Source: Paraflavitalea pollutisoli (GTDB lineage Bacteria > Bacteroidota > Bacteroidia > Chitinophagales > Chitinophagaceae). From it: DNA of 64,000 nucleotides. Position 1 is the first letter of the stretch; each line of letters opens with the position of its first letter. The position numbers and the translations under genes are program-made. Under the pieces are notes generated by a model. That model made no database searches and was not told the DNA's origin. It worked only from the letters and a program-made list of their open reading frames with translations. Positions 9,601 to 18,383 of this stretch are shown in pieces. The stretch lies in the NCBI RefSeq assembly GCF_029360705.1, contig NZ_JARKMX010000008.1, forward strand, positions 1,611,949 through 1,675,948, given 5' to 3'.

Positions 9601-9870
9601 AACTACTTCGCATCTGCAGCCGCCTGGCGCCTGCGTGAGTTGAATATTTCGTACAACCTGCCCATGAAATGGTTTGGCAACCAGCAAGTGATCAAACGCA
9701 TCACGGTGAGCGCCATTGGTCGTAACCTGCTGTTATTCGTACCCAAGTCGAACCAGTGGGGTGATCCGGAATTCAACTATTCCTCGACAGGCAACACCTT
9801 CGGTTTGGCGAGTTCCTATCAATCACCGGCCTCCAGGCTGTTTGGTGGTTCACTGCAGGTTACTTTCTAA
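6694..9870 (+). CDS. SusC/RagA-family TonB-linked outer-membrane transporter (pair 1)
   Basis: A 1058-residue outer-membrane importer. After a signal peptide (ends near CQTRA), residues 22-100 form a carboxypeptidase-D-regulatory-like domain (LTGRITDEKGDPIPFASIKL). A TonB-box-like EELTAVIVTTGL segment and the plug domain follow, with VQQALNGKVSGVSI, NIRGIRSLTGNNQPMLVVDG and AASAAIYGPDAVNGVILVTT. The remainder is a 22-strand barrel ending in aromatic residues (SLQVTF). It is co-transcribed with SusD (22-bp gap) and a DUF1735-type lipoprotein (28-bp gap). With SusD it would import oligosaccharides using TonB energy. No glycoside hydrolase is in this operon, so its ligand cannot be deduced directly. 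The nearest candidates are the beta-helix protein and GH105 downstream. Confidence 0.95.
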   Translation: MRKVLLLPVVLLWSIMVLCQTRALTGRITDEKGDPIPFASIKLSGTTTGAAADENGFFRINAPQGAVLEISASGYTSRTFNTAGQGESLTITLVKSNEELTAVIVTTGLGIKRQAKELGYAATSLNNKTIVQGKAVNVQQALNGKVSGVSIATTNSGVFENAKINIRGIRSLTGNNQPMLVVDGAPTPLGLLSSIPPDDIQDLTVLKSAASAAIYGPDAVNGVILVTTKKGATKKMSVTVNSTVQATKVAYFPKLQDQFGAGAGEIVDQYGNYGYVPYENQMYGPRFDGTMQDIGIELEDGDIQRGPYSNLHKKDKTKFWNTGLTYQNSISLSGEDFYVSIQDAKIKGLMPEDQNRRTSIRFNGGKKYGNLSVNYGLNYVLQNYDVVNENGMAGLLPAYNGSVFFLVLQTPSNVPLTSYKDWRNNKYAQFSNYYNEFAVNPYWIIGNLRQKGREDDLIGNIDVSYQFWPWLKGTVRASTNLAFTNFKNTTAPIEVTDWAHDHRNATQYTNRPGSVFDDQAFTSVLNLDYFVNGDYDINKDFNIKYLAGGMTRQNRTKDVSVGGNNLVVPYLYNVAVRSGDANVPLYPSNATTESRLLSAYGSVGLSFRDWAFLEVTGRNDWDSRLLASNRSFFYPGVNGAVVLSDAIPGIKNSELISFAKVRAAYSKSGNVNVGVYSLQATYSQPGGFPYGNVAGFTANQTIPNPDLKPEFVKTFEIGGEIGFLRNRINLEATYFNQKSDNQILQVSQSSTTGYTIGLANAASFKNYGVEMDLGLNPLVNIGKGRIDIKFNATYNNNEVTSTLNNIPVVIGGNSGFIQNSVSSPTANNIAVVGKPAFSFQLTDYQRDSLGRVIVDGTTGYPSQAAELVVRGRSLPLWVIGITPSFTLGGFSVSMTWDYKGGHNFYSGLGSDMDFSGISRRSGEYGRQRFIFPNSSVWDGSKYVPNTNVQVQDGNYAFWTGAAVNTAIATNYFASAAAWRLRELNISYNLPMKWFGNQQVIKRITVSAIGRNLLLFVPKSNQWGDPEFNYSSTGNTFGLASSYQSPASRLFGGSLQVTF

Positions 9871-9891
9871 CTCATACTTAAACTGAATTAC

Positions 9892-11385
9892 ATGAAAACC
9901 ATATATCATAAACTATTCGTTGTTCTGCTGGTTGGTGCGGCAGGACTGGCGGGTTGCAAGAAGGGATGGCTGGATGTGAACCAGGATCCAAACCGGGTTA
10001 CGGATGATAACATCACGCCCGAACTGTTATTTCCGCAGGCTGCACAGGCCACCGGCGCCCGTTCTTCCAGTGGTAATTTCCAGTTCATCAATAATTGGAT
10101 GGGCTACTGGGCACAGTCGGGCGACTTTGCGATACAACAGGATGAAACTACTTATAACATCGACTTCACCTTTGGAGACGCGTTATGGCAAAACCAATAC
10201 AATGTATTGTTTGACCTCAACCTGGTAAAAGTGAAAGCACAAGCCAAGGGTGATTCCGTATTGGCTGGTGCCTCGATGGTATTATCTGCCAAATTGTTCC
10301 AGGACCTGGTCGATATCTTCGGCAATATTCCCTATTCACAGGCCTTCAAAAACAACCAGTATACCCAGCCGGCTTTTGATGACGCCAAGACTGTCTATGC
10401 GAGCCTGCAAACCAGTCTCGACTCTGCCATCATCTACCTCAACGGTCCCGTTCGGTCGTCTTTTGAAACGGCAGACATCGTGACTGGTGGCGATACTGAA
10501 CTGTGGATCAAATTTGCCAACACCCTCAAGTTGCGTATGCTGATCAGGCAATCGCAGGTCTCCGGATTCAATCCGGCTGCAGAGATCGCCAAGATCGTCG
10601 CCAATGGCGGCGTACTGCATGAAGGAGAATCCATCTCGGTGAATCCTGGCTATCAGAATGCCGTCAACAAACAGTCTCCATTTTACGCCAATTATGGTCT
10701 CACACCAACTGGTGCAGAAGCCAGCACCGCCACCAGGGCCAACAAATATTTTGTGGACCTGCTGAGCAATACGTCTGATCCACGCCTCAACCGTTTCTTC
10801 AAGGCACCTGCCAACGGCGGCGCCATTACTGGCACCACCTACGGTCTGGCTGCGGGCAACCCGGTCGGCGCCAACAGTTCTTCCTTTGGGCCGGGCCTGG
10901 CACGTAGTGCCGAACAGGACCAGTGGATCATGACTTCGGTAGAAAGTATGTTCCTGGAAGCAGAAGCCATTGCCCGCGGCTGGATGGCAGGCGATGCCAA
11001 GACGGCCTATGAAGATGCGGTGCGCGAATCATTCTCCTGGCTGGGTGTACCCAATGCGATTACTGCCGCCAACACCTATATGGCCAGTACCCCCATCGCC
11101 AACTGGTCGAATGCTGGTGGCACAGCCGCTACACGTGCCAAGTTCATCACCTACCAGAAATATATAGCGCTCGCCGGCATCAACCCACTGGAAGCCTGGA
11201 GTGACCAGCGGAGACTGAATATGTTACCCAACAACGGGTATATTTCCGTCAACCCTGGCAGGTTATCCAATACCATTCCTGTCCGGTTATTGTATCCGCA
11301 AAGCGAATACACGACCAACAGTGCTAATGTGAATGCGCAGGGTACCCAGAACCAGTTTACGTCTAAATTATTCTGGCAGCCTTAA
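9892..11385 (+). CDS. SusD/RagB-family surface glycan-binding lipoprotein (pair 1)
   Basis: A 497-residue lipoprotein with a lipobox cysteine at residue 22 (GLAGCKK), so it is probably displayed on the outer-membrane surface as the lid of the SusC transporter. The N-terminal segment WLDVNQDPNRVTDDNITPELLFPQA and the later LKLRMLI and EAEAIARGW pieces are typical of the SusD-like_2 subgroup built on TPR-like helices. It starts 22 bases after susC, and the third operon gene follows 28 bases after it. The substrate is not readable from sequence. Confidence 0.93.
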   Translation: MKTIYHKLFVVLLVGAAGLAGCKKGWLDVNQDPNRVTDDNITPELLFPQAAQATGARSSSGNFQFINNWMGYWAQSGDFAIQQDETTYNIDFTFGDALWQNQYNVLFDLNLVKVKAQAKGDSVLAGASMVLSAKLFQDLVDIFGNIPYSQAFKNNQYTQPAFDDAKTVYASLQTSLDSAIIYLNGPVRSSFETADIVTGGDTELWIKFANTLKLRMLIRQSQVSGFNPAAEIAKIVANGGVLHEGESISVNPGYQNAVNKQSPFYANYGLTPTGAEASTATRANKYFVDLLSNTSDPRLNRFFKAPANGGAITGTTYGLAAGNPVGANSSSFGPGLARSAEQDQWIMTSVESMFLEAEAIARGWMAGDAKTAYEDAVRESFSWLGVPNAITAANTYMASTPIANWSNAGGTAATRAKFITYQKYIALAGINPLEAWSDQRRLNMLPNNGYISVNPGRLSNTIPVRLLYPQSEYTTNSANVNAQGTQNQFTSKLFWQP

Positions 11386-11412
11386 TCATTTGATTACCCA
11401 AAAAATCTAGTT

Positions 11413-12306
11413 ATGAAACTATCCATAAGATTATTATCCATGCTTACCCTCGGCTCGTTGTTGGGCACCAGCATGGCCGGCTGTCTAAAGGATGATGCAT
11501 TCGACAACCGCGAGATCCAGTCTTTGGCAGGAGGGGCGACCAATGTGGTGGAGGTGAGATTAACAGCCACCTCGACGATCAATTTTCTACCTTTTGTGTT
11601 CGGCGACTCCAACAAGGACACTACCGTCAACCTGATCCCGATAGCATTGGCTTCGGGCCCGGCAGCGCAAGACATCAACGTGACCGTGACGCAGAATAAT
11701 GCGTTGGTCGATCAATACAATGCCGCCAATGGTACGGCCTTCAAGGTACCTCCGGCCAACCTGTTCACCATCGCCAATGCCGGCGGAAAGGTGACCATTC
11801 CCCGCGGGTCGGATATCGGCTACCTGCAATTGAAATTCGTGCCCCTGTCGTTCCAGGGTGAGGACTGGGCATTGGGTTTTGAGATCACGGCTGTCGACAA
11901 CCCGGGTATCCTGATCAGTGGCAACCTTAAAGGCGGTGTAGCCGGCTTGCTGGTCACCAATGCCTATGAAGGCGATTATCATACGACGGGGTATTTTCAA
12001 CACCCTACCGCACCACGGGACATTGACCAGGAAGATTTCCTCAGCACCATCAGTGCGCGTGGTGTTACTAAAACACTGGGAGACCTCACCGGTACCAATA
12101 TCAATATCCGGATCAATGCCGACAATACAGTAACCATCACGCCAGGTTCCGGCACCTCCGGCACGACGGCCTCCGTGGCGAATATTGCCGGAGATCCGGT
12201 CTACAATAACCGGTACGATCCTGCCACCAAAACATTCTGGTTGAAATATGGCTACCCCATTCCGGGTCCCAGCCGTATCGTTACCGAGAAACTGGTGAGA
12301 CAATAA
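11413..12306 (+). CDS. Surface lipoprotein, DUF1735/BT_3987-like
   Basis: A 297-residue predicted lipoprotein (cysteine at residue 24, SMAGCLKDD). The central part VTVTQNNALVDQYNAANGTA, with the later VTIPRGSDIGYLQLKFVPLS, matches the pattern of DUF1735-type beta-sandwich domains that accompany SusCD pairs. The C-terminal part (NADNTVTITPGSG, RYDPATKTFWLKYGY) fits the DUF4361-like segment often found after it. It is most likely a surface glycan-binding accessory protein, with no catalytic signature. It is the third gene of the SusC/SusD operon and is followed by a strong terminator. Confidence 0.8.
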   Translation: MKLSIRLLSMLTLGSLLGTSMAGCLKDDAFDNREIQSLAGGATNVVEVRLTATSTINFLPFVFGDSNKDTTVNLIPIALASGPAAQDINVTVTQNNALVDQYNAANGTAFKVPPANLFTIANAGGKVTIPRGSDIGYLQLKFVPLSFQGEDWALGFEITAVDNPGILISGNLKGGVAGLLVTNAYEGDYHTTGYFQHPTAPRDIDQEDFLSTISARGVTKTLGDLTGTNINIRINADNTVTITPGSGTSGTTASVANIAGDPVYNNRYDPATKTFWLKYGYPIPGPSRIVTEKLVRQ

Positions 12307-12324
12307 CAATTAGCACCTCCATAA

Positions 12325-12357
12325 AAAAGGCCGGGACAGTGGACTGCCCGGCCTTTT
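12325..12357 (+). terminator. Terminator of the SusC/SusD 1 operon
   Basis: AAAAGGCCGGG pairs with CCCGGCCTTTT around an ACAGTGGACTG loop (12325-12357), so the stem itself supplies the T-run. Confidence 0.9.
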
Positions 12358-12536
12358 CATTATACCAACTGCATAGCAGTAATTTGCCTTTAAATCCTGT
12401 ACTACCAAGTGACACTTTAGCTGCCGGCATTATTCCACCCTTTACGCTTGCCGCGATTAGCAAAGCATTCAACAATTCTGGCAACGAACCCTGCCATCTT
12501 TGTTTTGTGCTTATTTTCATTCTCTAATACCAGCGT

Positions 12537-14063
12537 ATGGCTTTTATCCCACCTACCCGATCTATTGCTTTGTTTGCCGCAGGCACCCTGGCCATCACGG
12601 CTTTTACCACTGTCCGTTCCGTAAACTGGACCTCGAAATTTGTGCGTACAGATAAGAAAGGTCAACTTACCTATACACCTGATGAAAAAGGGAACATACT
12701 TCCCGACTTTAGCCGGGTGGGCTATCACCAGGGAGATCGGGCAATCCCCAACTTGCCCATAGTTACCACTATACAGCCATCAGAACAGGTCGCCGCGCGG
12801 ATACAAGCCGCCATTGATGCATTGTCTCAACAACAACCCGACAAAAACGGTTTTCGCGGAGCCATCCTGCTGAAGAAAGGAACCTATCGTATTCCCACCA
12901 CCTTGCAGATCAATGCGAGTGGCATCGTGTTGCGTGGAGAAGGCGATAGCGAGCAGGGCACAAGGCTCCTATTAACTGCCGATCAACAAAAGCCCCTTAT
13001 TTCCGTCAGCGGCATTGGTGGCATCAAACCCATCGGCAAACGCGTCAAAATAACCGACCCTTATGTACCGGTAGGCAGTTTCTCCTTTACCGTGGCAGAC
13101 GCTACGGGACTGAAGGCAGGTGATGCGATCATTGTTTTCAGCCCGGGTACGGAACAGTGGATCAGGGATAACAAGATGGATCAGATCGAAGACCGTGGCG
13201 GCACCAAACAATGGCGGCCCAAAGAATATGATCTGGATTTTGAACGCACCATTACCCGTATCGAGGGGAACAAGGTTCACATCGACAACCCCATTGTACA
13301 GGCCCTTGATACGCAGTACGGCGGTGGAGAGATCTATCCGTACTCCTTTGAAGGCCGCATCAGTGAAGTAGGTATAGAAAACATGTTCCTGGAATCGGCT
13401 TATACCAGCGATACCGCTGAAAACCACGGCTGGGATGCTATTGCCATCAACAAGGCGGAGCAGGGCTGGGTACGGAATGTAACCTCCCGCTACTTTGGAT
13501 ACTCCTGTGTTAACCTCGGTGGCGGCGCCCGGTACATGACCGTTCAAGACAGTAAATGCCTCGATGCGAAATCGCAGATCACCGGAGGCCGTCGATACTC
13601 TTTCAACAACAATGGACAGTGTAATCTCTTCATAAATTGCCACACAACCGAAGGCCGTCATGATTTTGTAACCGGTGCCCGCACCCTTGGCCCGAATGTG
13701 TTTTATAACTGTACGGCCAAACAAACACATGCAGATATTGGCCCGCACCATCGTTGGGCGGTAGGCACTTTATACGACAACATCATTACCGATGGAGAGA
13801 TCAACGTACAGGATCGCGGCAATTGGGGCAGCGGCCATGGCTGGGCTGGCGTAACGCAGGTGTTGTGGAATTGTACAGCTAAAAAGGCGGCGATACAAAG
13901 TCCCTGGGTATCGGGCAAGAACTATAATATCGGCATGAAAGGAGGCAAAGCGGAGGGGCGCCTGAAAGGCAGACCCGATGGTGAATGGGAAGGGCAAAAT
14001 CAAGCCGGATTACAGCCAGCCTCGCTATACCAGGCACAGCTGCAGGCAAGAAAAAAAACATAA
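12537..14063 (+). CDS. Secreted right-handed beta-helix protein, pectate-lyase-superfamily type
   Basis: A 508-residue exported protein. After an N-terminal hydrophobic segment, residues 90-160 hold the typical start of a pectate-lyase-superfamily helix (IQAAIDALSQQ, GAILLKKGTYRI, LQINASGIVLRGEG). From about residue 280 on come repeated coils with stacked asparagines (GWDAIAINKAEQGWVRNVTS, YSFNNNGQCNLFINCHTTEG, NVFYNCTAKQTHAD). Such proteins can be lyases, hydrolases or epimerases, and I cannot identify catalytic residues. It has its own gap after the SusCD terminator and is convergent with the LacI gene (23-bp gap). A role on a polyuronate backbone would fit the hexuronate genes, GH105 and GH88 nearby, but that is inference. 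Confidence 0.75.
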   Translation: MAFIPPTRSIALFAAGTLAITAFTTVRSVNWTSKFVRTDKKGQLTYTPDEKGNILPDFSRVGYHQGDRAIPNLPIVTTIQPSEQVAARIQAAIDALSQQQPDKNGFRGAILLKKGTYRIPTTLQINASGIVLRGEGDSEQGTRLLLTADQQKPLISVSGIGGIKPIGKRVKITDPYVPVGSFSFTVADATGLKAGDAIIVFSPGTEQWIRDNKMDQIEDRGGTKQWRPKEYDLDFERTITRIEGNKVHIDNPIVQALDTQYGGGEIYPYSFEGRISEVGIENMFLESAYTSDTAENHGWDAIAINKAEQGWVRNVTSRYFGYSCVNLGGGARYMTVQDSKCLDAKSQITGGRRYSFNNNGQCNLFINCHTTEGRHDFVTGARTLGPNVFYNCTAKQTHADIGPHHRWAVGTLYDNIITDGEINVQDRGNWGSGHGWAGVTQVLWNCTAKKAAIQSPWVSGKNYNIGMKGGKAEGRLKGRPDGEWEGQNQAGLQPASLYQAQLQARKKT

Positions 14064-14086
14064 TCGATTTCAGCTTTACAGGCAGG

Positions 14087-15106
14087 CTATTTATCAGACC
14101 TGGTAGAAGCCCTTGCAATCAAGGCAGAATTCAGCACCACCGTTTCCGTGAGCTGTACCTGTTTGTTTTTTTCAAGGCTGCGAAATAACACGGAAGCTGC
14201 TTTTTTGCCAATATCAAAAGCAGGTTGTGTGATGGTGGTGAGCGAAGGATTGAGCAGTGAGGCGGTTTCCAGGTTGGAAAAACTAATGACTTTGATATCC
14301 CTGGGGATGGATATTTTCAGCTCCTCGCATACATGATAGCTGGCAATGGCCAGTTTCTCTACAGATGCAAAAATCCCATCGGGACGCTTTTTGCCCGACA
14401 GCATTTTGCGCAGCGTCGGATAACTTTGTCCATTGTCAATACTGCATTGTACCATCAGCCGCCTATCGGGTTTGATGTCATAATGCTCCAAAGCTTCCAG
14501 GTAGCCCCTCATGCGTTTGTTGGTGATTGACAGGTGTTGTGAAAACGACAGGTAGGCGATTTGCCGGCAACCATTCTGGATCAGGTGTTCGGTGGCTTTA
14601 AATCCGCTATCATAATCATCCGTGGTCACCCGCGAGGTTTCTATGGCATCGCACACCCGGTCGAAGAAGATAATGGGGATGCCTTTATTGTGCAATTCCA
14701 CGATATGGCTGGTATCCTCTGTGCTGGCAGACACTGACATCAGAATTCCGTCTACCCGCCCACTCTGCAAGTGACGGGTAATGGATACTTCCTTTTGGTA
14801 GTCCTCGTGCGTCAGGTAGATGAGTACGTGGTAACCTTTCTCCTGCGCAATGGATTCAATGCCATTGATGGCCAGGGAAAAAAAGTTATTCGCCACTTCC
14901 GGTATCACCACGGCAATGGTCCTGCTTTTTTGTTTGCGTAAACTGCTTGCGTATGGATTGGGTTCGTAATTGAGCTGCTGGGCCAGTTCGAAAACGCGCT
15001 TCTTGGTTTCGGGGCTGATATCGTAGCTGTCGCGCAAAGCCCGTGACACGGTGGAGATAGCGAGGTTCAGCTCTTTGGCGAGTCTTTTGAGGTTAACAGG
15101 TTCCAT
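14087..15106 (-). CDS. LacI-family transcriptional regulator
   Basis: A 339-residue repressor or activator. Residues 4-50 are the LacI HTH and hinge (NLKRLAKELNLAISTVSRAL, then EPNPYASSLRK). The rest is a periplasmic-binding-protein-like effector domain with VIPEVANNFFSLAINGIE, DGILMSVSAS, PIIFFDRV and TTITQPAFDIGKKA. The length is standard. It is the only LacI protein in the window and lies among sugar-use genes, so it is the natural candidate for the AACGTT-centred and TTAACGCGTTAA palindromes at 4001, 6529 and 41571. It lies 124 bases downstream of the FG-GAP gene on the same strand and is convergent with the beta-helix gene. Confidence 0.95.
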   Translation of the reverse strand: MEPVNLKRLAKELNLAISTVSRALRDSYDISPETKKRVFELAQQLNYEPNPYASSLRKQKSRTIAVVIPEVANNFFSLAINGIESIAQEKGYHVLIYLTHEDYQKEVSITRHLQSGRVDGILMSVSASTEDTSHIVELHNKGIPIIFFDRVCDAIETSRVTTDDYDSGFKATEHLIQNGCRQIAYLSFSQHLSITNKRMRGYLEALEHYDIKPDRRLMVQCSIDNGQSYPTLRKMLSGKKRPDGIFASVEKLAIASYHVCEELKISIPRDIKVISFSNLETASLLNPSLTTITQPAFDIGKKAASVLFRSLEKNKQVQLTETVVLNSALIARASTRSDK

Positions 15107-15230
15107 ATAACACTTACATTATTAAACAGGCGGCTCTAAAGGTACGCAACTATTTTCGGAAATATTTATGCAAAAAGCTCCCCTTTTTCGTCATCGTTTC
15201 GAGAAATCGTACCTCCCCCTCTGACACCTC

Positions 15231-16616
15231 CTACAGCTTCCTGAACGTTCCCGTACTGCTGCCTGCCCTACCCTGTACGCGAAAATGATAGATACCTGAC
15301 GGCAGCTGTGCAACAGACGTACTCCATTGCGTCGCGTTATTGCTCCACGCCTGTATCCTCGTGCCACCGGCAGTATACAACCCAATATGGTGTGGCCCTA
15401 CGGGCAACCCGCCGAGCGACACATGACCGGTGGCGGGGTTCGGAAATACCCTTAGCTGTTGTACCGGCAATCGCTCTGATGCTTTGTGGTTGAAAATTGT
15501 GTATAGCTTATTGTCTTCACAAACGGCCAGGAGGTCTGGAAAGCCATCCAGGTCAATATCGGCGAGCTGTATCGTTTGCACATTAGCAGGCAGGGGAACC
15601 GCAACAGGCGGGCTGAAAGTGCCACCTGGTTGACCTGTCAGGTAAAACACCGTATCGGTGTAAGCGCCGTCGAGATCGAGTTGGTTCATCACCAGGTCCT
15701 GGTAGCCATCGCGGTTCACATCAGCCACGCGCAGGTCGGTGGGCCGCAGTTTATGACTGGCAAATTGAGGCACTTTATAGCCAGGTGCATAGGCTGTATC
15801 TACCGTATTCAATAAGATGACCAGGCTGTCGGAACCAGGCATATTGTCGAACGAGGCGTACAACAGTAAGAGGTCATCCTTAAGGTCATTGTTGACATCG
15901 GCGATCGCTACCCGGGCAGCGGTGTAGGTGGGCCGGTAGCGAGGCACGAAGCTGCCGTTGGGCTGCTGATAATAGAAGAGCACCCAGGGAAAGGAACTAC
16001 TGACTACAATATCCGGCAGTCCGTCTTTGTTCTTATCGGTAATAAATATCTCCCGGCAGGTATCGAGCATAGAAGGATAGGTTTGTTTGGGATGGAAGGA
16101 ACCATCACGTTTATTGATAAATACATGGAGGGAGATCGTATTGCCCGAGCCGCTGGTGGTGGCAATGATGTCATCGAATCCATCTTTATTGATATCGACG
16201 CAGGTCACCTCCCGGCCATGTACGCCGGTAGCAAAATAGGTGCTGTTGATGTATTGACCGGTAGCGTTGCCATAGTACACCCGGATGCCATTGTCCCAAT
16301 AGCTGGACAGTACCAGGTCGGGCCAGCCGTCCTTGTTGAAGTCTGCAATGCTGCTTCGCCCGTAATTGACGGGCTTGGCATGGATCTGCTCCTGGCCATA
16401 AGTTCCCCCGCTTCTCCCCGTCAGTATTCCAAAATGCTCCTTGAGTGCGGGATACATCACCAGAATATCTTTAATACCGTCCCCGGTCAGGTCTTTTACC
16501 TGAAAACTGCTCACCCGTTCTTTGACGGGATAGGCCACCATCGAATCGAACAAGGACGACTGGGCCATGCACGGCAAGGCCAACACCAGCATGGCTGGCA
16601 ACAAAAAGCTTCTCAT
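15231..16616 (-). CDS. Secreted FG-GAP/VCBS repeat protein with type IX secretion sorting domain
   Basis: A 461-residue protein starting at the ATG at 16616 (MRSFLLPAMLVLALPCMAQS, a clean signal peptide); the longer frame to 16748 is not protein-like. It contains about six to seven FG-GAP/VCBS repeats with calcium-binding D-x-D/N-x-D-G loops, for example DLTGDGIKDILVMYP, DFNKDGWPDLVLSS, DINKDGFDDIIATT and DVNRDGYQDLVMN. These predict an integrin-alpha-like beta-propeller. The last 80 residues (LRVFPNPATGHVSLGGLP, ending GTFRKL) are a T9SS type-A C-terminal domain, so it should be exported through the Por secretion system and anchored or released. The role is unknown, probably surface adhesion or glycan binding. 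Confidence 0.85.
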   Translation of the reverse strand: MRSFLLPAMLVLALPCMAQSSLFDSMVAYPVKERVSSFQVKDLTGDGIKDILVMYPALKEHFGILTGRSGGTYGQEQIHAKPVNYGRSSIADFNKDGWPDLVLSSYWDNGIRVYYGNATGQYINSTYFATGVHGREVTCVDINKDGFDDIIATTSGSGNTISLHVFINKRDGSFHPKQTYPSMLDTCREIFITDKNKDGLPDIVVSSSFPWVLFYYQQPNGSFVPRYRPTYTAARVAIADVNNDLKDDLLLLYASFDNMPGSDSLVILLNTVDTAYAPGYKVPQFASHKLRPTDLRVADVNRDGYQDLVMNQLDLDGAYTDTVFYLTGQPGGTFSPPVAVPLPANVQTIQLADIDLDGFPDLLAVCEDNKLYTIFNHKASERLPVQQLRVFPNPATGHVSLGGLPVGPHHIGLYTAGGTRIQAWSNNATQWSTSVAQLPSGIYHFRVQGRAGSSTGTFRKL

Positions 16617-16801
16617 GGTAGAAATTTTGTCAATGATTGTACAGCCCGGACAGGCTGCAGCGGGTGGCGTGTAACAATGACAACCGGGCAGTATCGGCAG
16701 TTGCATGGCGGATGACAATTCAAACGCAAAAACCCGCAATTCATGCACTGAAATTAGGTTGAGCCCGGGGCAGCCTTTATTTTAGCCTGCGTTGCTCTAC
16801 T

Positions 16802-17851
16802 ATGAAGCGTGCCTATTACACTAAAAAGAACTGGGTGATCATCGGACTGCTCCTGCCTCCGGTCATCTTACTGGTCAATTACTGCATTTTCGGGAAATCG
16901 TACTTTTCCGGATCGGCTGTCTTTTGGTGGTCGTCGCTGCTGACGGCAGGCTTTGGTATGATCTCCTGGTACCTGCAATTGCTGATCTCCCTGCTGATGA
17001 ATGCGCGGTATCCCGGGAATAACCAGACTTTGCGACGGGTTGTTACCTCCATGGTGCTGCACGTGCTGGTGACCATCATCACCGTAGCATTGGTCTTTGT
17101 ATTGTACGACCGGCTCAACTTCTTCCACTACCAACTGGATCCCTGGAGGATGCTGATGGCCTGTATCATCAGTGCCGGTTTTGCCATACTCGCTGCCAGT
17201 TTTCACGAAGCGGTGGCTTTTTATGAAAAATGGAAAAAGGTGACCGATGAAGCGGAACACCTCAAAAAAGTAAACCTGCAAACGCAGTTGGAAAGTCTGA
17301 AAGCGCAGGTAAATCCTCATTTCCTCTTCAACAGCCTCAATTCTTTGTCTTCGCTGATCAGCGAAGACCCGACCAAAGCGGAGAAATTCCTGGATGAGAT
17401 GTGTAAGGTATACCGCTACCTGTTGCGCAACAATGAAGACGACCTGGCGCCACTGTGGGTGGAAATGCAGTTCATTAATTCTTATTATCACCTGCTCAAA
17501 ACACGGTATGGCGACAGTCTTTTCCTGGAGATGAATATTGCCGATGAGCTGGTCTGGTACAGGATACCCTCGCTTACTTTACAAATGCTGGTGGAGAATG
17601 CCGTCAAGCACAATATGATGTTAAAAGACCGGCCACTGCAGATCGTGATCACTACAGTGGCCGGTCCCCGATTGATCGTATCCAATAACCTTCAACGAAA
17701 AAAACGTATTTCTTCCAATAAGGTCGGGCTTAACAATATCGTCAACAAATACAAGCTGCTGAAGCAAGATGACATCATCGTACAGGAAGATGAGAAAACC
17801 TTTGCGGTGGTGGTGCCGCTCATCAAGGTAGAAGAAGAGGCCACCGTTTAG
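16802..17851 (+). CDS. LytS/YehU-type sensor histidine kinase, orphan
   Basis: A 349-residue inner-membrane kinase. Four hydrophobic segments lie at about 12-30, 40-65, 80-102 and 115-137. A coiled-coil linker (residues 140-165) leads to the His_kinase domain, with phospho-acceptor His173 in QVNPHFLFNSLNSLSSLI. The ATPase N-box is MLVENAVKHN. This class normally pairs with a LytTR response regulator encoded next door, but none is adjacent: the next gene is convergent and overlaps it by four bases. The G-box is short (VGLNNIVNKYKLL), as is typical for this family. Signal and target are unknown. Confidence 0.9.
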   Translation: MKRAYYTKKNWVIIGLLLPPVILLVNYCIFGKSYFSGSAVFWWSSLLTAGFGMISWYLQLLISLLMNARYPGNNQTLRRVVTSMVLHVLVTIITVALVFVLYDRLNFFHYQLDPWRMLMACIISAGFAILAASFHEAVAFYEKWKKVTDEAEHLKKVNLQTQLESLKAQVNPHFLFNSLNSLSSLISEDPTKAEKFLDEMCKVYRYLLRNNEDDLAPLWVEMQFINSYYHLLKTRYGDSLFLEMNIADELVWYRIPSLTLQMLVENAVKHNMMLKDRPLQIVITTVAGPRLIVSNNLQRKKRISSNKVGLNNIVNKYKLLKQDDIIVQEDEKTFAVVVPLIKVEEEATV

Positions 17852-18288
17852 TTGGCAGCTACCATTTTCAATTTGTAAATATCCTTCTGCTGCGTACCAT
17901 ATACCTTAGTCAATACGATCGAATCACCTTCACGAGACGCCTGGTATTTACCTTGCAGGATCAGGCTCCAGTCAAAGTCGGCGGTATAATGGGAAGAGTC
18001 AATAAAATTGATAAAATCTACCCCTGACTCAAAACGGCCGTAGCCAATCACCGGGTAACGGTTGGCATAAGCCGCCCCCTTGTTTCTATAGCCACCATTT
18101 GCACCCACTTCCAATTCCACCGGCACTTTCGGCCCTTCCACAGTTGTATTGCGCTGGAAAGTTCCCTTTAAGGCGATTTTTTCAATCACCGGGTCGATGA
18201 TCAGTTCGGGTTGCTGGTCTTTTTTACATCCTGCAGCAGTCAACAGTAATAAAGCTATGGCAAAAGCACGCATAGGTAATGTTTTCAT
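17848..18288 (-). CDS. Small lipoprotein of unknown function
   Basis: A 146-residue predicted lipoprotein starting at the ATG at 18288 (MKTLPMRAFAIALLLLTAAG, lipid-attached Cys21). The mature part is beta-rich (PVELEVGANGGYRNKGAAY, FDWSLILQGKYQASREGDS), with the look of a lipocalin-like or DUF-type small barrel. I do not recognise a family. The stop overlaps the kinase stop by four bases in a tail-to-tail arrangement, so transcription is convergent. An alternative start is the internal methionine at 18273. Confidence 0.7.
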   Translation of the reverse strand: MKTLPMRAFAIALLLLTAAGCKKDQQPELIIDPVIEKIALKGTFQRNTTVEGPKVPVELEVGANGGYRNKGAAYANRYPVIGYGRFESGVDFINFIDSSHYTADFDWSLILQGKYQASREGDSIVLTKVYGTQQKDIYKLKMVAAN

Positions 18289-18332
18289 CGTTGACAACCG
18301 GTGTGGGGCAACCGTTGCATCCCCCTTACAGG

Positions 18333-18363
18333 CAAAAAAAAGGTGGATCACGGGGATCCACCT
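18333..18363 (-). terminator. Terminator of the Gly/Tyr-rich exported protein gene
   Basis: On the minus strand AGGTGGATC pairs with GATCCACCT and is followed by a seven-T run (plus-strand A-run 18334-18340). Confidence 0.85.
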
Positions 18364-18383
18364 GGTCTTTCAGTAGAGAGGCA

